A stretch of DNA of 64,000 nucleotides from Liolophura sinensis. Lineage: Eukaryota > Mollusca > Polyplacophora > Chitonida > Chitonidae. The stretch lies in assembly GCF_032854445.1 (NCBI RefSeq), contig NC_088302.1, forward strand, positions 22,763,788 through 22,827,787, given 5' to 3'. A program made the position numbers and the translations under genes. A model generated the notes under the pieces. That model was not told the origin of the DNA, searched no databases, and saw only the letters and a list, made by a program, of their open reading frames with translations. Shown piece after piece: positions 25,597 to 37,530 of this stretch (positions within the stretch are counted from its first letter, which is position 1; each line of letters begins with the position of its first letter).

Positions 25597-27024
25597 GAAG
25601 TATTCTATTAAAGTGTATGGAATCCTTTTTAGAGTCCATTTGTGTGAAATATACCTTTCAAACATAGATGTAAATATGTATATATGAAAGTTCACGACCT
25701 TTCATTTCATATACACATAAATCTGCATGAAAAACAAAACATGTTTCTAAAAAAACTAGATGCTGATTAATAATTCATGAGAAAGTTTATGTGTGAGTTA
25801 TCTTTCATTGGATTCTGCTCACACCAGATGTGTCAATGTCAAATGTTGGAAACGAGCTTGTCTGATATCTCTCCGAGCTTTAATTCCATCTGTGCAGATT
25901 AACAATTACTTCATACTTTCTCTTTCATCAATTACAAAAAGAAGAGGCTCTTTTTTTTTCATTTGAAAGTTGGAGACACAAACAAAAGTTAGTTGTCAGA
26001 GCACCGAATGTCCCTTCTGTAAAGATCTTTTCCTAGCTATTATTAAATTCATGCAAGACTTTAACTATTCTCCGCCCTTCCCTTTTTACGAGACAGATAC
26101 AGAGCTTTATCAAAGACTGGTTGAAAGAGAAACAATAGATGGAGTTTGAAATGCGTGAATTTTCTGGTTGTTCTTTCCAATGAAGATCAACTGGGGACGC
26201 AGAAGATGTGGATTTTAATGACAATTAAACCACAGAGCATTGTTTTCCATGCAGAAGACCAAATGTTGCTTTAGTTGAATCTGTCTGGAACCCAGACACA
26301 CAAAGATCAATAGTTACACGGCGAATGGGGTTGTGTGTGCTGGAGGGGGTGGGGGGGAGAGGGGTGAATGTGGATGAGGGCGTAGAGGTTGTTAACGACA
26401 GACGCAATCCCTTGACAGTTTCCTTCACAGCCCTTTAACAAGACTGTCTCAGTGTTTCAGTTACATCTGTCAGCCACTGAGCAGAAAAAAAAGAAACAGC
26501 TAAACTTAAAACTCTAAAAGCACTCATTTAACATGTAGGCAAATACTCCAGAAAAGCAACACAGAAACTTGAGCTTTGCCTCCTGATTTTTTTTTTTTTT
26601 TTACTTTGTGCAAATAAAAGTCTCACAAACAGCTCTTTGATTGGTCAAGGTTTCAACATCTTGACTGAATCCAACTTTAAGCCTGATATTTGGTGAATAA
26701 ATTAGAGAAATTAACAAGACGTAAGTTTTAAAATGCTATTTTTTAAAAATTATTCTTTCCTTTTTAGATTTAATATGCATCAGTACACTTAAATACTCAA
26801 TAAACAAGAAACAAATCTGCTAAGAGCTAAAGAATTCTTTCCTTAATTTCTTATATTTCAGTTTCACTTTAATTCAAACCAGGAATGTCCCTCAAGTAAG
26901 GATGCAACCATATTTATTTAAACACTGAATACACAGGCCTGTGTTCAAAACATCTTTAAAATTTTAAATTTAAATCTAAAGTAATTTCACAAAAATGGTC
27001 CCTCGTTGAAAGACAGCTTAGCAC

Positions 27025-27105
27025 CTGAAGTAGTGCAGGCTCGTTCTTCTTGCCCACCCTGGGCACATACAGGAGTTCTGGATGATAAGAGAGGTCTGTG
27101 ATCTT
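27025..27105 (-). other. Exon-like open segment, unassigned
   Basis: On the minus strand an 81-bp open segment lies between TTCTTCACAG and GTGCTA and encodes 27 residues including DLSYHPELLYVPRVGKKNEP. The composition looks protein-like. It does not match dachshund as I know it, and a second open segment lies near 27250-27360. It could be an alternative exon, a fragment of an unrecognised gene or transposon, or chance. Confidence 0.2.
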
Positions 27106-27244
27106 CTGTGAAGAATTATGAACAGACATACAGATAAGAGTTATTAACACACCTCTACCATACCTGCTGGAATTCACTTAATGCCAACTGATTACACTCA
27201 CATACCCACTTACCTATTCAATAAGGGGCATCGTTTTGTCAAAT

Positions 27245-27365
27245 TACCTCTCTCTATCTCTACCTTCCCTACAATATCTGATCTCAAGAATATATCCTCT
27301 GTTGCAAGCTCCCCCACATAGCGACGTTGGTTGGGAGACCAGAAGATCTTCCAAACCTCTCCTTT
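27245..27365 (-). other. Second exon-like open segment, unassigned
   Basis: The minus-strand frame reads GEVWKIFWSPNQRRYVGELA then TEDIFLRSDIVGKVEIER up to a GTAATT donor-like site. The upstream acceptor is weak. It is on the same strand as, and about 140 bp upstream of, the 27025-27105 segment, so the two could belong together. I recognise no family. Confidence 0.18.
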
Positions 27366-28835
27366 AATCAAGCAAACAGTACAAAAAATCAAACACTTAA
27401 AATTCTGTTTTCCTTGCAGAGTTCAAGACTTCTTGGCAAAGGAAACATTAAAATGGCACGGGTTGTCGAAATGGCAATTTTGTCGTATGCAAATATCAAT
27501 TTATCTTCCTGAGCCCTGACAGTTATGAGCAATGCAATGTGAGAAGTAAACAGAACTTCAAACCTGACGGGATATAAACCAAGCGCTTTAAGCTGTCACC
27601 AGCACCACACACCTGTAAAATCCTGCGAATTAATATTTTGATTGACTCTTCACCTATATTTTTGGTGCTATAACAAAGGACGATCTGGGATTTCATTTCT
27701 CTGCCATCTCCCTGTAGCTTCTCAACCATCTAGAGTCACAGATAAAAACCTACATACTTGGCAAGCCCTCTATTTGAACAGACAAACTCAAGCCCATTTA
27801 AATCTCTTGGGAGACACCGATATTAAACCCGGTGACTAAAGAAATTTTTTTATTGCCACAAACAGAAAATCTGAGAGTCTCACTTAAGGGTCAAATTCTC
27901 CAGGTAAATAAATGTATATGTGACCTTGGAGGGTGAGACATAAATCCGGTATCTTTCAAATATATAGACCTACAGAAAATGTACATATATATATATACAT
28001 CTATAGGTGTGAACAGTATCATTTACTATATTTACATGCCAAAAGAAAACCTTATATATAAAATACATATCTTTACATTAAAAATGTATACATTTTACAT
28101 TTGAGACAGTTATGTATACAAATACTTGATATTTGAAGAAACTGAAAAAAGCGATTCAGACTCTCACATTTGTAACATAGTCACATACATTTCACATGTA
28201 GTCTGGTATCGAAAACTTCACCAGGACAATTCATAGGTGCCTTCACATCCAATTTAATCAATGTACACATTCTGTAGTAAGTCAGTAAGTCATATAACCT
28301 CATGCAGAAAAACACGAAAAATTAATTATAAAAATAAATTAAAAATTAATCAGATATCAACGGTGCCAGGCGACTAACACTGTAACCTCCATGTACAATT
28401 ACATAAAATCTAAATCTTTCATCCCCCCCACCCAACACCACCCCATTTGTAATCTATCTACAAATGTTTATAATTTTGTGAGAACCAAAAACAATCTTAA
28501 AACAGATGTCAACACGGGTGTGAATTTGTCTATAATAATAGAATCAAGCGGATTGACTCATCAAAAGGTATACAGACAAAAATCGACAAGCTTGGGATTT
28601 GAACCAGTGAACTGTTAGATTCCAATCTGACCTCTAGTGAATCACAGAGTGTGGAGTTCAAAATGTATATGCTAAGTGACTAGAATAATTTCTATAAAAA
28701 ACACCTGAGCAATTATTTATTGATTTGTTTGTTTTATGTAGGATTAAAGATGTCAGTTTGGTTTATGGTTGCAGAGTAAATTCAAATCACCACCATCCTT
28801 TACCAGGTGATGGACAAACTTTATTACAATCTTCT

Positions 28836-29123
28836 GAAAAAAGTAAATATTTATTTATTTATTTATTTGACTGATGTTTTACGCCATACTCAAGAATATT
28901 TCGCTTATATCAAAGCATTACGGCGGGAGGAAACCAGGCAGAGACCGGGGGAAACCCACGATCATCCGCAGGTTGCTGAGAGACTTTCCCACTTACAGCC
29001 GGAGAGGAAGCCAGCATGAGCTGGACTTGAACTCACGGCGACCGCATTGGTGAGAGGTCCCGGGGTCATGACGCTGGACTAGCGCGCTAACCAACTGAGC
29101 CACGGCCCCGAAAAAAGTAAATA
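28836..29123 (-). mobile_element. Full-length tRNA-derived V-SINE-like retroposon with TSD
   Basis: The element body is about 28850-29109, in reverse orientation. From its 5' end (right) it has A-box-like TGGCTCAGTTGG, B-box-like GAGTTCAAGTCC, a central domain with GGATGATCGTGGGTTTCCCC resembling the V-SINE core, then AATATTCTTGAGTATGGCGT and an (ATAA)n tail. A 14-bp target-site duplication, GAAAAAAGTAAATA, flanks it at 28836-28849 and 29110-29123, showing insertion by retroposition. The insertion is in dac intron 1, same strand as the gene. Confidence 0.93.
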
Positions 29124-29129
29124 AAATAC

Positions 29130-32100
29130 AATAATAATCATTTGCATGTAAATCTGATAAATTATTTGGGCTGTCAATATATTTGCTTATTTTCAATTGT
29201 TGTATTAAATCAGTACAATAATCGCTCAAAACCATGATTATGCATTCATTCAAAACTCATCATTACAAACTTGTGCAGTGGATCAAAATGTATATTTAAA
29301 TTGTGACATAAAAATGACAGACTCATCCATATACCATAAAAATCCTTACCAGAGACAAAACCCCCGTATTCTTAAAATAGCCAATAGCCATTCAGTGAGC
29401 ACCAAATGTTCATCCAGAAGCTAACGGAAATCACTAAAGAGATTTTAATTCTGCTGGAATTCATTGCTTGTTATTATTATTAACCTATGGCTGTGCCCAT
29501 CCGTCACACAAGCTACGACTTCCTCTCTCCTTCTCCCCAACCCATGGGCAAAAATCTGATGTTTGTCACCTGATGGTACTTAAAGTGCACCTCACCCAAC
29601 ACCACCCCACCCCACCCCACCCCAACAACATGGTCCCCTTCATCAGAGATCTGTCTCCTAACTTGCCTTTCATGTCCCTGATGTCAATCAACAAGGCTAT
29701 AATCAAAACCATTCCATCAAAGAGTCACACAGAATATAAACAGTTGCATATATACTCCATTTAGTGATTTTGTAAATGATAAAAACACCTTTCTCTGAGG
29801 TTGAAAAATAAATGCCACATAAATAAAGACAGCCTGTTGTTAAAAATGTCTACTGCATTTTACTTTAATGGAAGATACTTGTCTGAACATTTCAAGTTCT
29901 TAGGCAAAGTATATATATGTACAATTATCTCCAATTTTCTATGGGATTTCACAAAATATTAAAAATCGTCATGATCATTAAATGTTCTGATTACATATAA
30001 GCTTGAACCTTTATAATTTTCAAAAACAACAGTTATGTTCTAGTTGGCTTTTAACTTTGACAACAAGTGCACTGTAGGAAGAGACATGCTTATCTTAAGT
30101 TAGACTACATAAGTATATATAGTGATATACAAAAAACTCATTTATCACTTCTTCTTTAATACATATCCTTACCTCTGAAGACAAAATAAAACATTTTTTA
30201 CACCCACACTATAATCACGATAATTTGCTAATAAGAAAGAGGCACAAACTGATTTCCCTTAGAGTTTCTCACAGGTTATTCACACACTTCTTTTTATTAT
30301 CCACTCAAAAATTAATTACACAGATAAAGGTAAAAAAGCAACATATAAATATACTTAGTGGGGTTTTTTTTCTTCACAAATGTAATCACAAATCCATCAA
30401 AATAATTTCTTTTTATGCTACATCCTTTCTGATTTTTTTTTCTTGTGAGCTGTGACTCACAATTAGTACTGCATTTTCTATAGGATTACCTTTATCAACT
30501 GCTGTCAAGTCTATGGTTATTTTTTGGAGAAAAAGGGTTAATAAGTTTACAGTGCCGCAAACTTACATCACTTAAACCATACAGTTGTGGTAATTATGCA
30601 AGTGTTATTGAGACATGTGTACAGTCAATTACACTAAGGTTTTGTAAAAGAAGTTATCAAAGGATTTAGAGGAAAGTACAATTTAAAAGGAAAAACATAT
30701 GAAGACGTAGCTGTCTTATAATCCACATTCAAATAAATCCTACGAGACTAATAAAATGGCAAAATTTAATGCACCACTTTGTCTTCAAATGTAAGCTGAC
30801 AAAATGAAAGACAAATTATGAAACGTTCTTATACATCCTAGGATTTCACACTGCAACCGAAGGCAAGGGGAACTGCAAGGTTTTCAGGCCCTGCCACATT
30901 ATGACTATATATGAACATGAGAATATGAAAGCATAATGTAAATTTTCACAGTAAAAAAATAGTAACTCAATAAATGTACATGTATATCAAATTCTAGAAA
31001 ATAAATTTTAATTAATTCAAATGGAATAATTGTTTTCTCCACCATTATTTTGAATAAAATATAATTCTTTCTTTTAATTCAATTCATCCTCAAATATTTA
31101 TGTGCAAACATTTTTAAGGCTAAACAATTCAGTTGTTTTGTCACTTTACTTTATTTCTCTGTTTTTCAGATATTACTTAATCATGGATCCAAAATTTCAC
31201 AATAGCAGAAATTCTCTTGCACATCCCCTCAAACAAGCATGAAATGCAGCTGACCTCAAGAAGACAAATGTAAATATTTAAGTGTGTAAGTCAACAGAGA
31301 TTAAAACCTACATGAAGAAACCGTACAGATATTTATATTTTAGTCTGCTACAATTGCCATTCATTTTTCAACGCAACAAAAGATTTGTGTCAAAAGAAAG
31401 CTTGCACCTGTACTATCGAGAGTTATCTTTCAAAAAACAGTGATTCATCGACCAGGAATACACTTCCTACATTAATGTATGTCAAGAAATAAATCAATAA
31501 ATAAAAAAAACAAATAATTTTAAAGTGTTCAAATAAACTTATTTGTGGTATACCTTTTTATAGTATACAGCTTGAACACTTTTGAATAGTGCTCTTGACA
31601 CAATCTAAGCATTAGTGTTTACACAAGAAATCAGTTGCAAACATGAAGTAGGCCTGCACTTTTTTTAATTTACATGTGTACACAGAGCAATCACATGATT
31701 TCACCAAATCGTACGAGCATAACAACAATATTTTCATTTTTTGCTCTTCATTTTTCGTTTTTTTTTTTTTTTAGGATAATAAAAGATTCCATTTAAAAGT
31801 TGTCTGCCAGTGATACAATCCCAAACCAGTTTGTTGGTATCCAGTTACTCAGCTGTGTTAATATACCATTTTGTTCAGTTTTCAAATGAAATAAACCCCT
31901 TTGAAAAAGCCCTTATTTGTAAGAAGCATGACTGCATGGTTTTGCTGAATGCCTCTCACTCAGTAAAGCACTGCATTATTTTCTCCAATAACTATACAGA
32001 CGAGTGAACTTAGTGAATAAAAGGACTGTCACACGTTCTCTAGTCTGTGTCAGTGTAGAGGCATAAACCATATATTAGACACCTCAAGCCAAATGACAAG

Positions 32101-33880
32101 TACTTCTCAGTTTGGATTCACATCAGCAACTTTAAATACCTCTTCCAAAAATCTTAAAATTGTTTTCTTAGGTGTGATTTACATCTCTCTCACTCCATTG
32201 ATTCTAAAACTTGTAATTTGGCAAAGTTGTTTGCCCCAGCAGTGAAGGCTTATAATTTGACCCCATGAATCTGAAAGAGTTAACCTTACAGACGCCATAA
32301 AACTATAACAAATTCTCTGTCGCAAATTTCTAAGCCAAACCAAATAAAGCACATGAAGATGATGCATCGCATACCAAGCACTCAACCTTGTCACGTTACA
32401 AATTCATTCATTCTAACATACATTTCTTTTATTCTTTTTAAAAAGAGACAACAGTTAGCAAAAAGGGATTCTTCTAGCCAAAGATTCAGCTGCCTGAGAA
32501 AAAAACACTGTTTATCAAAGATAGGTAATTCAATACCAGAAACTATCTTTGACACAAAACCATGATAAACTCGAATAAGTGACGAAAGAACTGGAGCTTT
32601 CATTCAAAAACGAAATTCTATCCTGATGTTTTATCTGACATAAAGAGACCTCTTTCAACTTGGCTTACTTGTCACTTTTACACAGTTAACACCTTGAACA
32701 AAAAAGGCAGTAAAACCGGAATATACCATTTAAAAGTATAGCCTGTGAGTTTAGAAAAGGAAATTGAAAGTTGTAGAACACTTCAACACCGTTCACATTA
32801 TCGCAATACTTTAGTTTCTGCATAAAGTTATGCTACTTGCAAAAACTTCACCAAATATATCTACTGCTTCTTTGCTATAAAGTATCCAAGCTATATCTCT
32901 TAGAGAGATTAAAATGAGGTGTGCTGTACAATACCTTTAGGAAAGAACAGATTAGATAAGTTTTTACGACACTCCTAATAAGGGCATTGAATCATGCTAT
33001 TTTCACGCATTTGAGTGTCAGTTAACAAAAGTGTCCCTTTTTGAATTCTGATTACAAGATTAGATTACCTGGAAGGGTAGCTAGCATAGTACATGTATAT
33101 AACATCCAATGTTTACCATCTGTCAAATGATATAATGTTAATTCAAGACAAAAGACAAGATTTTCATCTGTCCTTTTATCAATTTTATTGCCTTAGTTTC
33201 CACTTTGAAAATTGAAGCAGCCCACCTGAGGAGTCATGGCATGTTTATAATAGGATGGCCACAAAAGGCTATTGACAAAATAAAACCACTTGTCTATACT
33301 GCTAGAAAGAAACAGGGATACATGACATACAGAAGTATGGGTATATCAAACATAAGAAAAAAAAAAAAAACAAGCGGTAGACAAAAAAAAAACAAAGAAA
33401 AAATGCACACTACATCCTTTCTGATTAAATAACACAGAAGACGCAAAAAAATCATTTAATCCTGTTTTCATATCTGATAATCTGTGGCTGATAAGTTTAA
33501 TTAATTACGCACAATGAGAAAGTCTGATTCCGGAGAATGAAAAAAAGAAATTAAAAAAACATTTCCGTCTGGGAAATATCTGATCAAAGAATTCTCTGCT
33601 GCAATATCTTGCTAAGGATTCATCAACATGGAATTCTCCAGTTTATCAATGAAAATGATCACCCTCAAAGTATTTTGTAAACTTCAGACCGGTTACAGTT
33701 ACACCAGCACAACATCTGTTAAATGAACTTTACATAGGCCTAGAGCTTATTTCTAGCAGTCTGAATTGTACACATGTGCAGTAAGTAGGTGTACACATTC
33801 TTGCACCAAATTTGATTAAATATTGAGTATACCTTTATTACATACAACAATCTACTTTAACCTTTGTCCATAACAATCAT
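29130..33880. other. Intron 1 stretch with no recognised element
   Basis: Apart from the ACCCC repeat at 29596, this is AT-rich unique sequence with short A/T runs. No gene, SINE or array is visible. Confidence 0.6.
29596..29624. repeat. (ACCCC)n short tandem repeat
   Basis: Four or more ACCCC units. Confidence 0.9.
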
Positions 33881-33887
33881 CTACATT

Positions 33888-33930
33888 TGATTTGATTTGA
33901 TTTATTTATTTGATTGGCGTCAAGAATATC
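33888..33930 (-). repeat. V-SINE-like tail remnant
   Basis: TTTATTTATTTGATTGGCGT followed by CAAGAATATCATTTACACTT resembles the SINE 3' end with a short internal deletion; nothing of the body remains. Confidence 0.55.
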
Positions 33931-34066
33931 ATTTACACTTGTGCGATCATTATTCATTGCACACCTGAACACTGTGGATATCAAACAAAACAAGTGTTAC
34001 TTATATAGGGGGTATCACCTACATGCAGGTAACTGACCGAACTTATAATTAGTGAATACCACCTAC

Positions 34067-34656
34067 CTGGAATTTGTACAGTCTTCATATAAGACATCAA
34101 AGTCTTTACATGAGAGTAGTTTGCAGCGGTTGACACCTGGTTGAATGGCTCCGAGTCCGCGCAGGATTCTCACCTGTTCGACATTACACACAACAGGTAC
34201 GATATCGAGTCGTTTTAGTTTCGTGTACACGGTGTGTAGCCCTCCCACGAGATGCTTCAGGAAAAGTTCGAACGCCTGTGGTAAGCAGATCAACTCTTGC
34301 CCATCCACAACAAACGCTGCCACTTTGGCCCCACGGTACTCTATCAACTTACACACGTTGTTTTCCGGGTTTGACGGCATTGGCGGGGGTGAACTGTACG
34401 TGGAGCTTTTCACTGCCTGCATCTTGCAAGCCAAAATATTGTTGTTATTGATATTTATGTTGTGAGGTCCATGATTCATCGAGAACGCTACCGACGTCGT
34501 GTGGCTGCCCGAGTTGGGTGGTGATGTGCCCCCCGGGCCGATACTGCCTCCTGCCTGTCCCGTCATGGGCGGACTGCAAGACTGGGACGGTAGGGCAGGG
34601 GTTGACGGTACGGTATCGGCTTGACTGTGCGCCTGGCCGCCCAGAGGAGAATCCAT
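34067..34656 (-). CDS. dac: dachshund (DACH) coding exon 1, with DACHbox-N
   Basis: First coding exon of a dachshund homolog, a nuclear Ski/Sno-family transcriptional co-regulator known to act with Six and Eya proteins. The start is the ATG at 34656 (protein begins MDSPLGGQAH). It has A at -3 and G at +4, and it is the first ATG in a frame that stays open upstream to 34845. Residues 1-98 are a low-complexity Ser/Pro/Gly/Asn leader, including an NININNNN stretch. It is visibly shorter than the poly-Gly/Ser leader of vertebrate DACH1. Residues 99-196 are the Ski/Sno/Dac DNA-binding fold, with KLIEYRGAKVAAFVVDGQ, ELICLPQAFELFLKHLVGGL, HTVYTKLKRLDIVPVVCNVE and GAIQPGVNRCKLLSCKDF. The exon ends CCAG|GTAGGT after 196 codons plus two bases (phase 2), which exon 2 completes. 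The family assignment rests on near-verbatim conservation of DACHbox-N; the function is inferred from the family. Confidence 0.97.
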
Positions 34657-34860
34657 CGTGCTGCGGAAAAAAAAGAGTCTCGCTGCTTGTTGCCGTTTCC
34701 CGATACAAAAGCCCAAGAGCACACGCGCGCTGTGTGAAGACTGTGTGTGTGTATGGCCGGGAACAGAAGGCGTGTTTTTACAAACGATAAGCCAATCGCA
34801 GTTATGCTTGTTCCGGGGCGCCCCGCCGAAACGACCGCTGTCCACTGACTTCTTGTGACC
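34657..34860 (-). promoter_or_regulatory. dac: 5' UTR and probable proximal promoter of dachshund
   Basis: This GC- and CpG-richer stretch lies immediately upstream of the dac ATG. A CCAAT box sits at 34792-34796 (ATTGG on the gene's strand), with an AT-rich TTTGTAAAAA about 20 bases nearer the gene. The sequence directly before the ATG reads TTTTTTTTCCGCAG|CACGATGG, which also looks like a splice acceptor, so the true first exon could be non-coding and lie further upstream. The frame is open with no ATG from 34845 to the chosen start. No transcription start can be fixed from sequence alone. Confidence 0.45.
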
Positions 34861-35537
34861 AGGCTAAGTCTAGCAAACGCTATCGCTCAGTATACTTCTA
34901 GATATGTCATAAAATACATGATTTCTTCACCAGGCTCTTGTGATATCCAAGCCTTTTTTTTTTTTGTTCTTCTAGACGTTGTTTCTGTTTTCGCCTTCAA
35001 GCTAGGGTCAAACTGTGCGTGATATTTTCAACTGTTTTCTCCCCGGAACTTCACACGCGTGACTCGTGTCGCACTGAGAATTGAAACAAGGCGCATCTCA
35101 ATAACACGAGTGTTGTAGGCGACAGGCGATAGGCCAATACACAAGTTGATTATGCGCCGGTTCATGGCTCAACATGAATGATTATTACAAGTTGACAGTG
35201 TGTCACTTCTGATCCACGCCGAACAGCCTCACACATAGGAGATAAAGAGATGGAAACCCTTCATAAAGCACTGCATATATTAGCTTTATCTTCTAACAGA
35301 TAAGCAAAGTAACCCCGCCAAAATTCATCTTTGAAAACACATGCGTCTCCTTGAAAACTACTCACAAGTAATTCTTCAGTAGGTCTTTATCTACCATCCA
35401 TTTGCTGATCAGTCTGAGAGTTACATTCAATCGTCTTCGTCTTCGTGATAGCAAGTTATTTTCTATTATGAAGTGATGAACGCATCACATTTGAACTGAA
35501 CTGAACATTTGAGCAAACATTATAGGCCTACGACAAA

Positions 35538-35553
35538 TATTATATATAAATAT

Positions 35554-35606
<53 letters not shown>
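35538..35606. repeat. (TA)n microsatellite
   Basis: An imperfect start (TATTATATATAAATATTATA), then about 23 TA units. Confidence 0.97.
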
Positions 35607-35608
<2 letters not shown>

Positions 35609-35754
35609 AAGAAAAGTCTGGGGAATCCATAATAAACAATCAAATACTGACAAAATGATTGTTGCATTTAAAACTAATTGGCAACATTTAATTATTTAGG
35701 AAACAAATGCAAAAAAAACCTTTCTCTTATGCACTGTGGGATAAATTTGACTAG

Positions 35755-36096
35755 TGTTTCGGCGGCGTAGTGGATGGGGCGCAGAGCCTTGTAAACGATA
35801 GATCCGGGGTTCAACGCCTAATCGAGCCGTGTTTAAGACTTCACACACAGGTAATGTTGGTACTATCTCGCTTGGTGCTCAACACTAGAGGAATAGGCTA
35901 GTTGTTGATTGTATTAGTATAAGGTGACAGCGTGGGGTGTCGTGTCGTGTTTTCTGCATGGCGTTACAGACAGGCATTGTATGTAATCTACAAGGAGACA
36001 TGGCCATCACAAGATGGAAATACTGTGGAAAGCGACGTTAAACCCCAATAAAACAAACAAACAAAAAAAAACAACAACAACAACAACAAAAAAAAC
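35755..36096 (+). mobile_element. tRNA-headed SINE, second family
   Basis: A tRNA-like head (TAGTGGATGGG near the A-box position; B-box GGGGTTCAACGCC at about 35805-35817) is followed by TGCTCAACACTAGAGG, GGTGACAGCGTGGGGTGTCG and the 3' end AAAGCGACGTTAAACCCC with an (AAACA)n/(AAC)n tail. A related, headless copy is at 50265. This organisation recalls tRNA-SINEs ending in GACGTTAAAC that are common in molluscs; the subfamily name is not determined. Confidence 0.75.
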
Positions 36097-37174
36097 ACGT
36101 TAAACTCAAAAATTGCTCAAAAATATATCGGGGAATTGATCGAATCCAAGGCTGGGATTGAACCAACTCCTCAAGGCACATCCAAGCATTTTAATCACTA
36201 CCTACACTCACCCACCCCGCTTGCCCCTCCACACCTCTAAATTTATTCTACAAGATTACAGCTTCATGAAGAATTACACCACAGAACTTCACTGGACATA
36301 TGCAGCATTTGTACATGTACACCATTCCTGTATATCTCATATATCACTGAGCAACAAAATTATTCGTGTCAATTATTCAATTTCTTTCATTTGGTATTAA
36401 TTAGCTGAGCAACACAAATTACAATCCAACGTATGTAATGTTGACCAGACTGGTCGTTACTAAGGATTCCATGTGTGTTAATTAACCGATTCACCTCCAC
36501 AGATATATTCGCTGGGAAATGTGGTATTTAGTTTTCGTTGTAATTTTTCTTATTAATATGTACTGAATATCAGTAAAGGCACAGTACTAGCATAGCTTCA
36601 TTTGACTTGCAATGGGAACACAATTAAGATCACTTAATCCTGAACTCGAAATCTCGACCCCAGTTCATTTTGTTGATTGACTGACTCGCATTCAAGGATA
36701 TCTTACTTACACATCAGCAATCAGGCCCCTCAAAAAAAAAAATCGGTGTATCCAAAAAAAATCACCAGTGTATGTGACGTGCAGATGCCCACACTTGCAG
36801 AAAGCGAGCTCATTTGTCAGTATGCCATATTGGTGGAATGCAAATAATCTCTGATGAACTTCGTGTACGACCACGGTAACATAACTTCTTGACCTTACTA
36901 CCACTAGGGTCCCTGAGGCGTTTTGGGGTATCTCTAAAATTGATTTTCTAAGACTGGGATTGAACCAAGACTCCATGTCTCTGACGATGTAGAAGCGAAT
37001 GAATGATTATGGATGGTTTAACGTGACATCGGCGGTATTGCTGCCATATCGTGGGGAACGTGACGATTTAAGGATATCCGCCTCAAATTCAGTAGAATGG
37101 TTACTTCGTGCTGTCAATACACGATGCACAGGCAAAATGAGTATAAGTAATCTAATGTAAATGAATAAAAAAAA

Positions 37175-37188
37175 AAATACACACAATC

Positions 37189-37272
<84 letters not shown>

Positions 37273-37286
37273 GATTGTGTGTATTT
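37175..37286. repeat. 112-bp perfect palindrome with (AT)40 core
   Basis: AAATACACACAATCAG (37175-37190), then 80 bp of pure AT, then CTGATTGTGTGTATTT (37271-37286), its exact reverse complement. The whole segment can extrude as a cruciform. Confidence 0.98.
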
Positions 37287-37334
37287 ACAAACTTTATACT
37301 TTCGTATAATACCATAGGTAATTAGACAACATCG

Positions 37335-37530
37335 CCTGCACTTCTCTCTGATCGTGTACATGGAAGGGTCTTCCAGCAACCTGCGGATAGTACTGAGTTT
37401 CTTACAGATTCTGCCTGTCTTAGTCCCACCATAATGCTGCATGATCGCTGTCGTATAAGTGAAATATTCCTGAGTATGGCATAAAACACCGATCACACAA
37501 ACAAACAATTAAATAAATAAATATGCATCG
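37335..37530 (+). repeat. V-SINE-like element, diverged
   Basis: CCAGCAACCTGCGGATAGTA, GTCCCACCATAATGCTGC, GTCGTATAAGTGAAATATTC and CTGAGTATGGCATAAAACAC follow the SINE order in plus orientation, ending in an ATAA tail. The tRNA head is not recognisable. It lies directly right of the AT palindrome. Confidence 0.85.

Larger units (their letters stand above)
9053..34066 (-). other. dac: dachshund intron 1 (25 kb)
   Basis: This 25,014-bp intron runs from GTAGGT to TTTGGACAG. Long first introns rich in enhancers are typical of developmental regulators, so part of this DNA may be regulatory. It carries several minisatellites (16.3-16.9, 18.4-18.65 and 25.4-25.6 kb), poly-G/poly-C tracts, one full-length SINE at 28.85 kb and a SINE tail at 33.9 kb. 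No supported coding exon of another gene is present. Roughly 9.1-16.2, 18.7-20.0, 29.2-33.8 and the other gaps look like AT-rich unique intron sequence in which I recognise nothing. Confidence 0.9.

Noticed and set aside
28585-28612. Possible tRNA gene (minus, GGTTCAAATCCCAAGC)
   Set aside because: Only the B-box half is convincing; no acceptor stem or cloverleaf could be built.
34145-34465. Plus-strand open frame of 106 codons
   Set aside because: It is antisense to dachshund exon 1, whose conserved protein explains the open reading.
34657-34845. N-terminal extension of dac by 63 codons
   Set aside because: The extension has no ATG (it would begin at GTG) and its sequence lacks DACH similarity, so it is 5' UTR.
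36140-36175. Possible tRNA gene (minus, GGTTCAATCCCAGCC)
   Set aside because: B-box only; a similar isolated motif at 36951-36972 suggests a degraded tRNA-derived repeat, not a gene.
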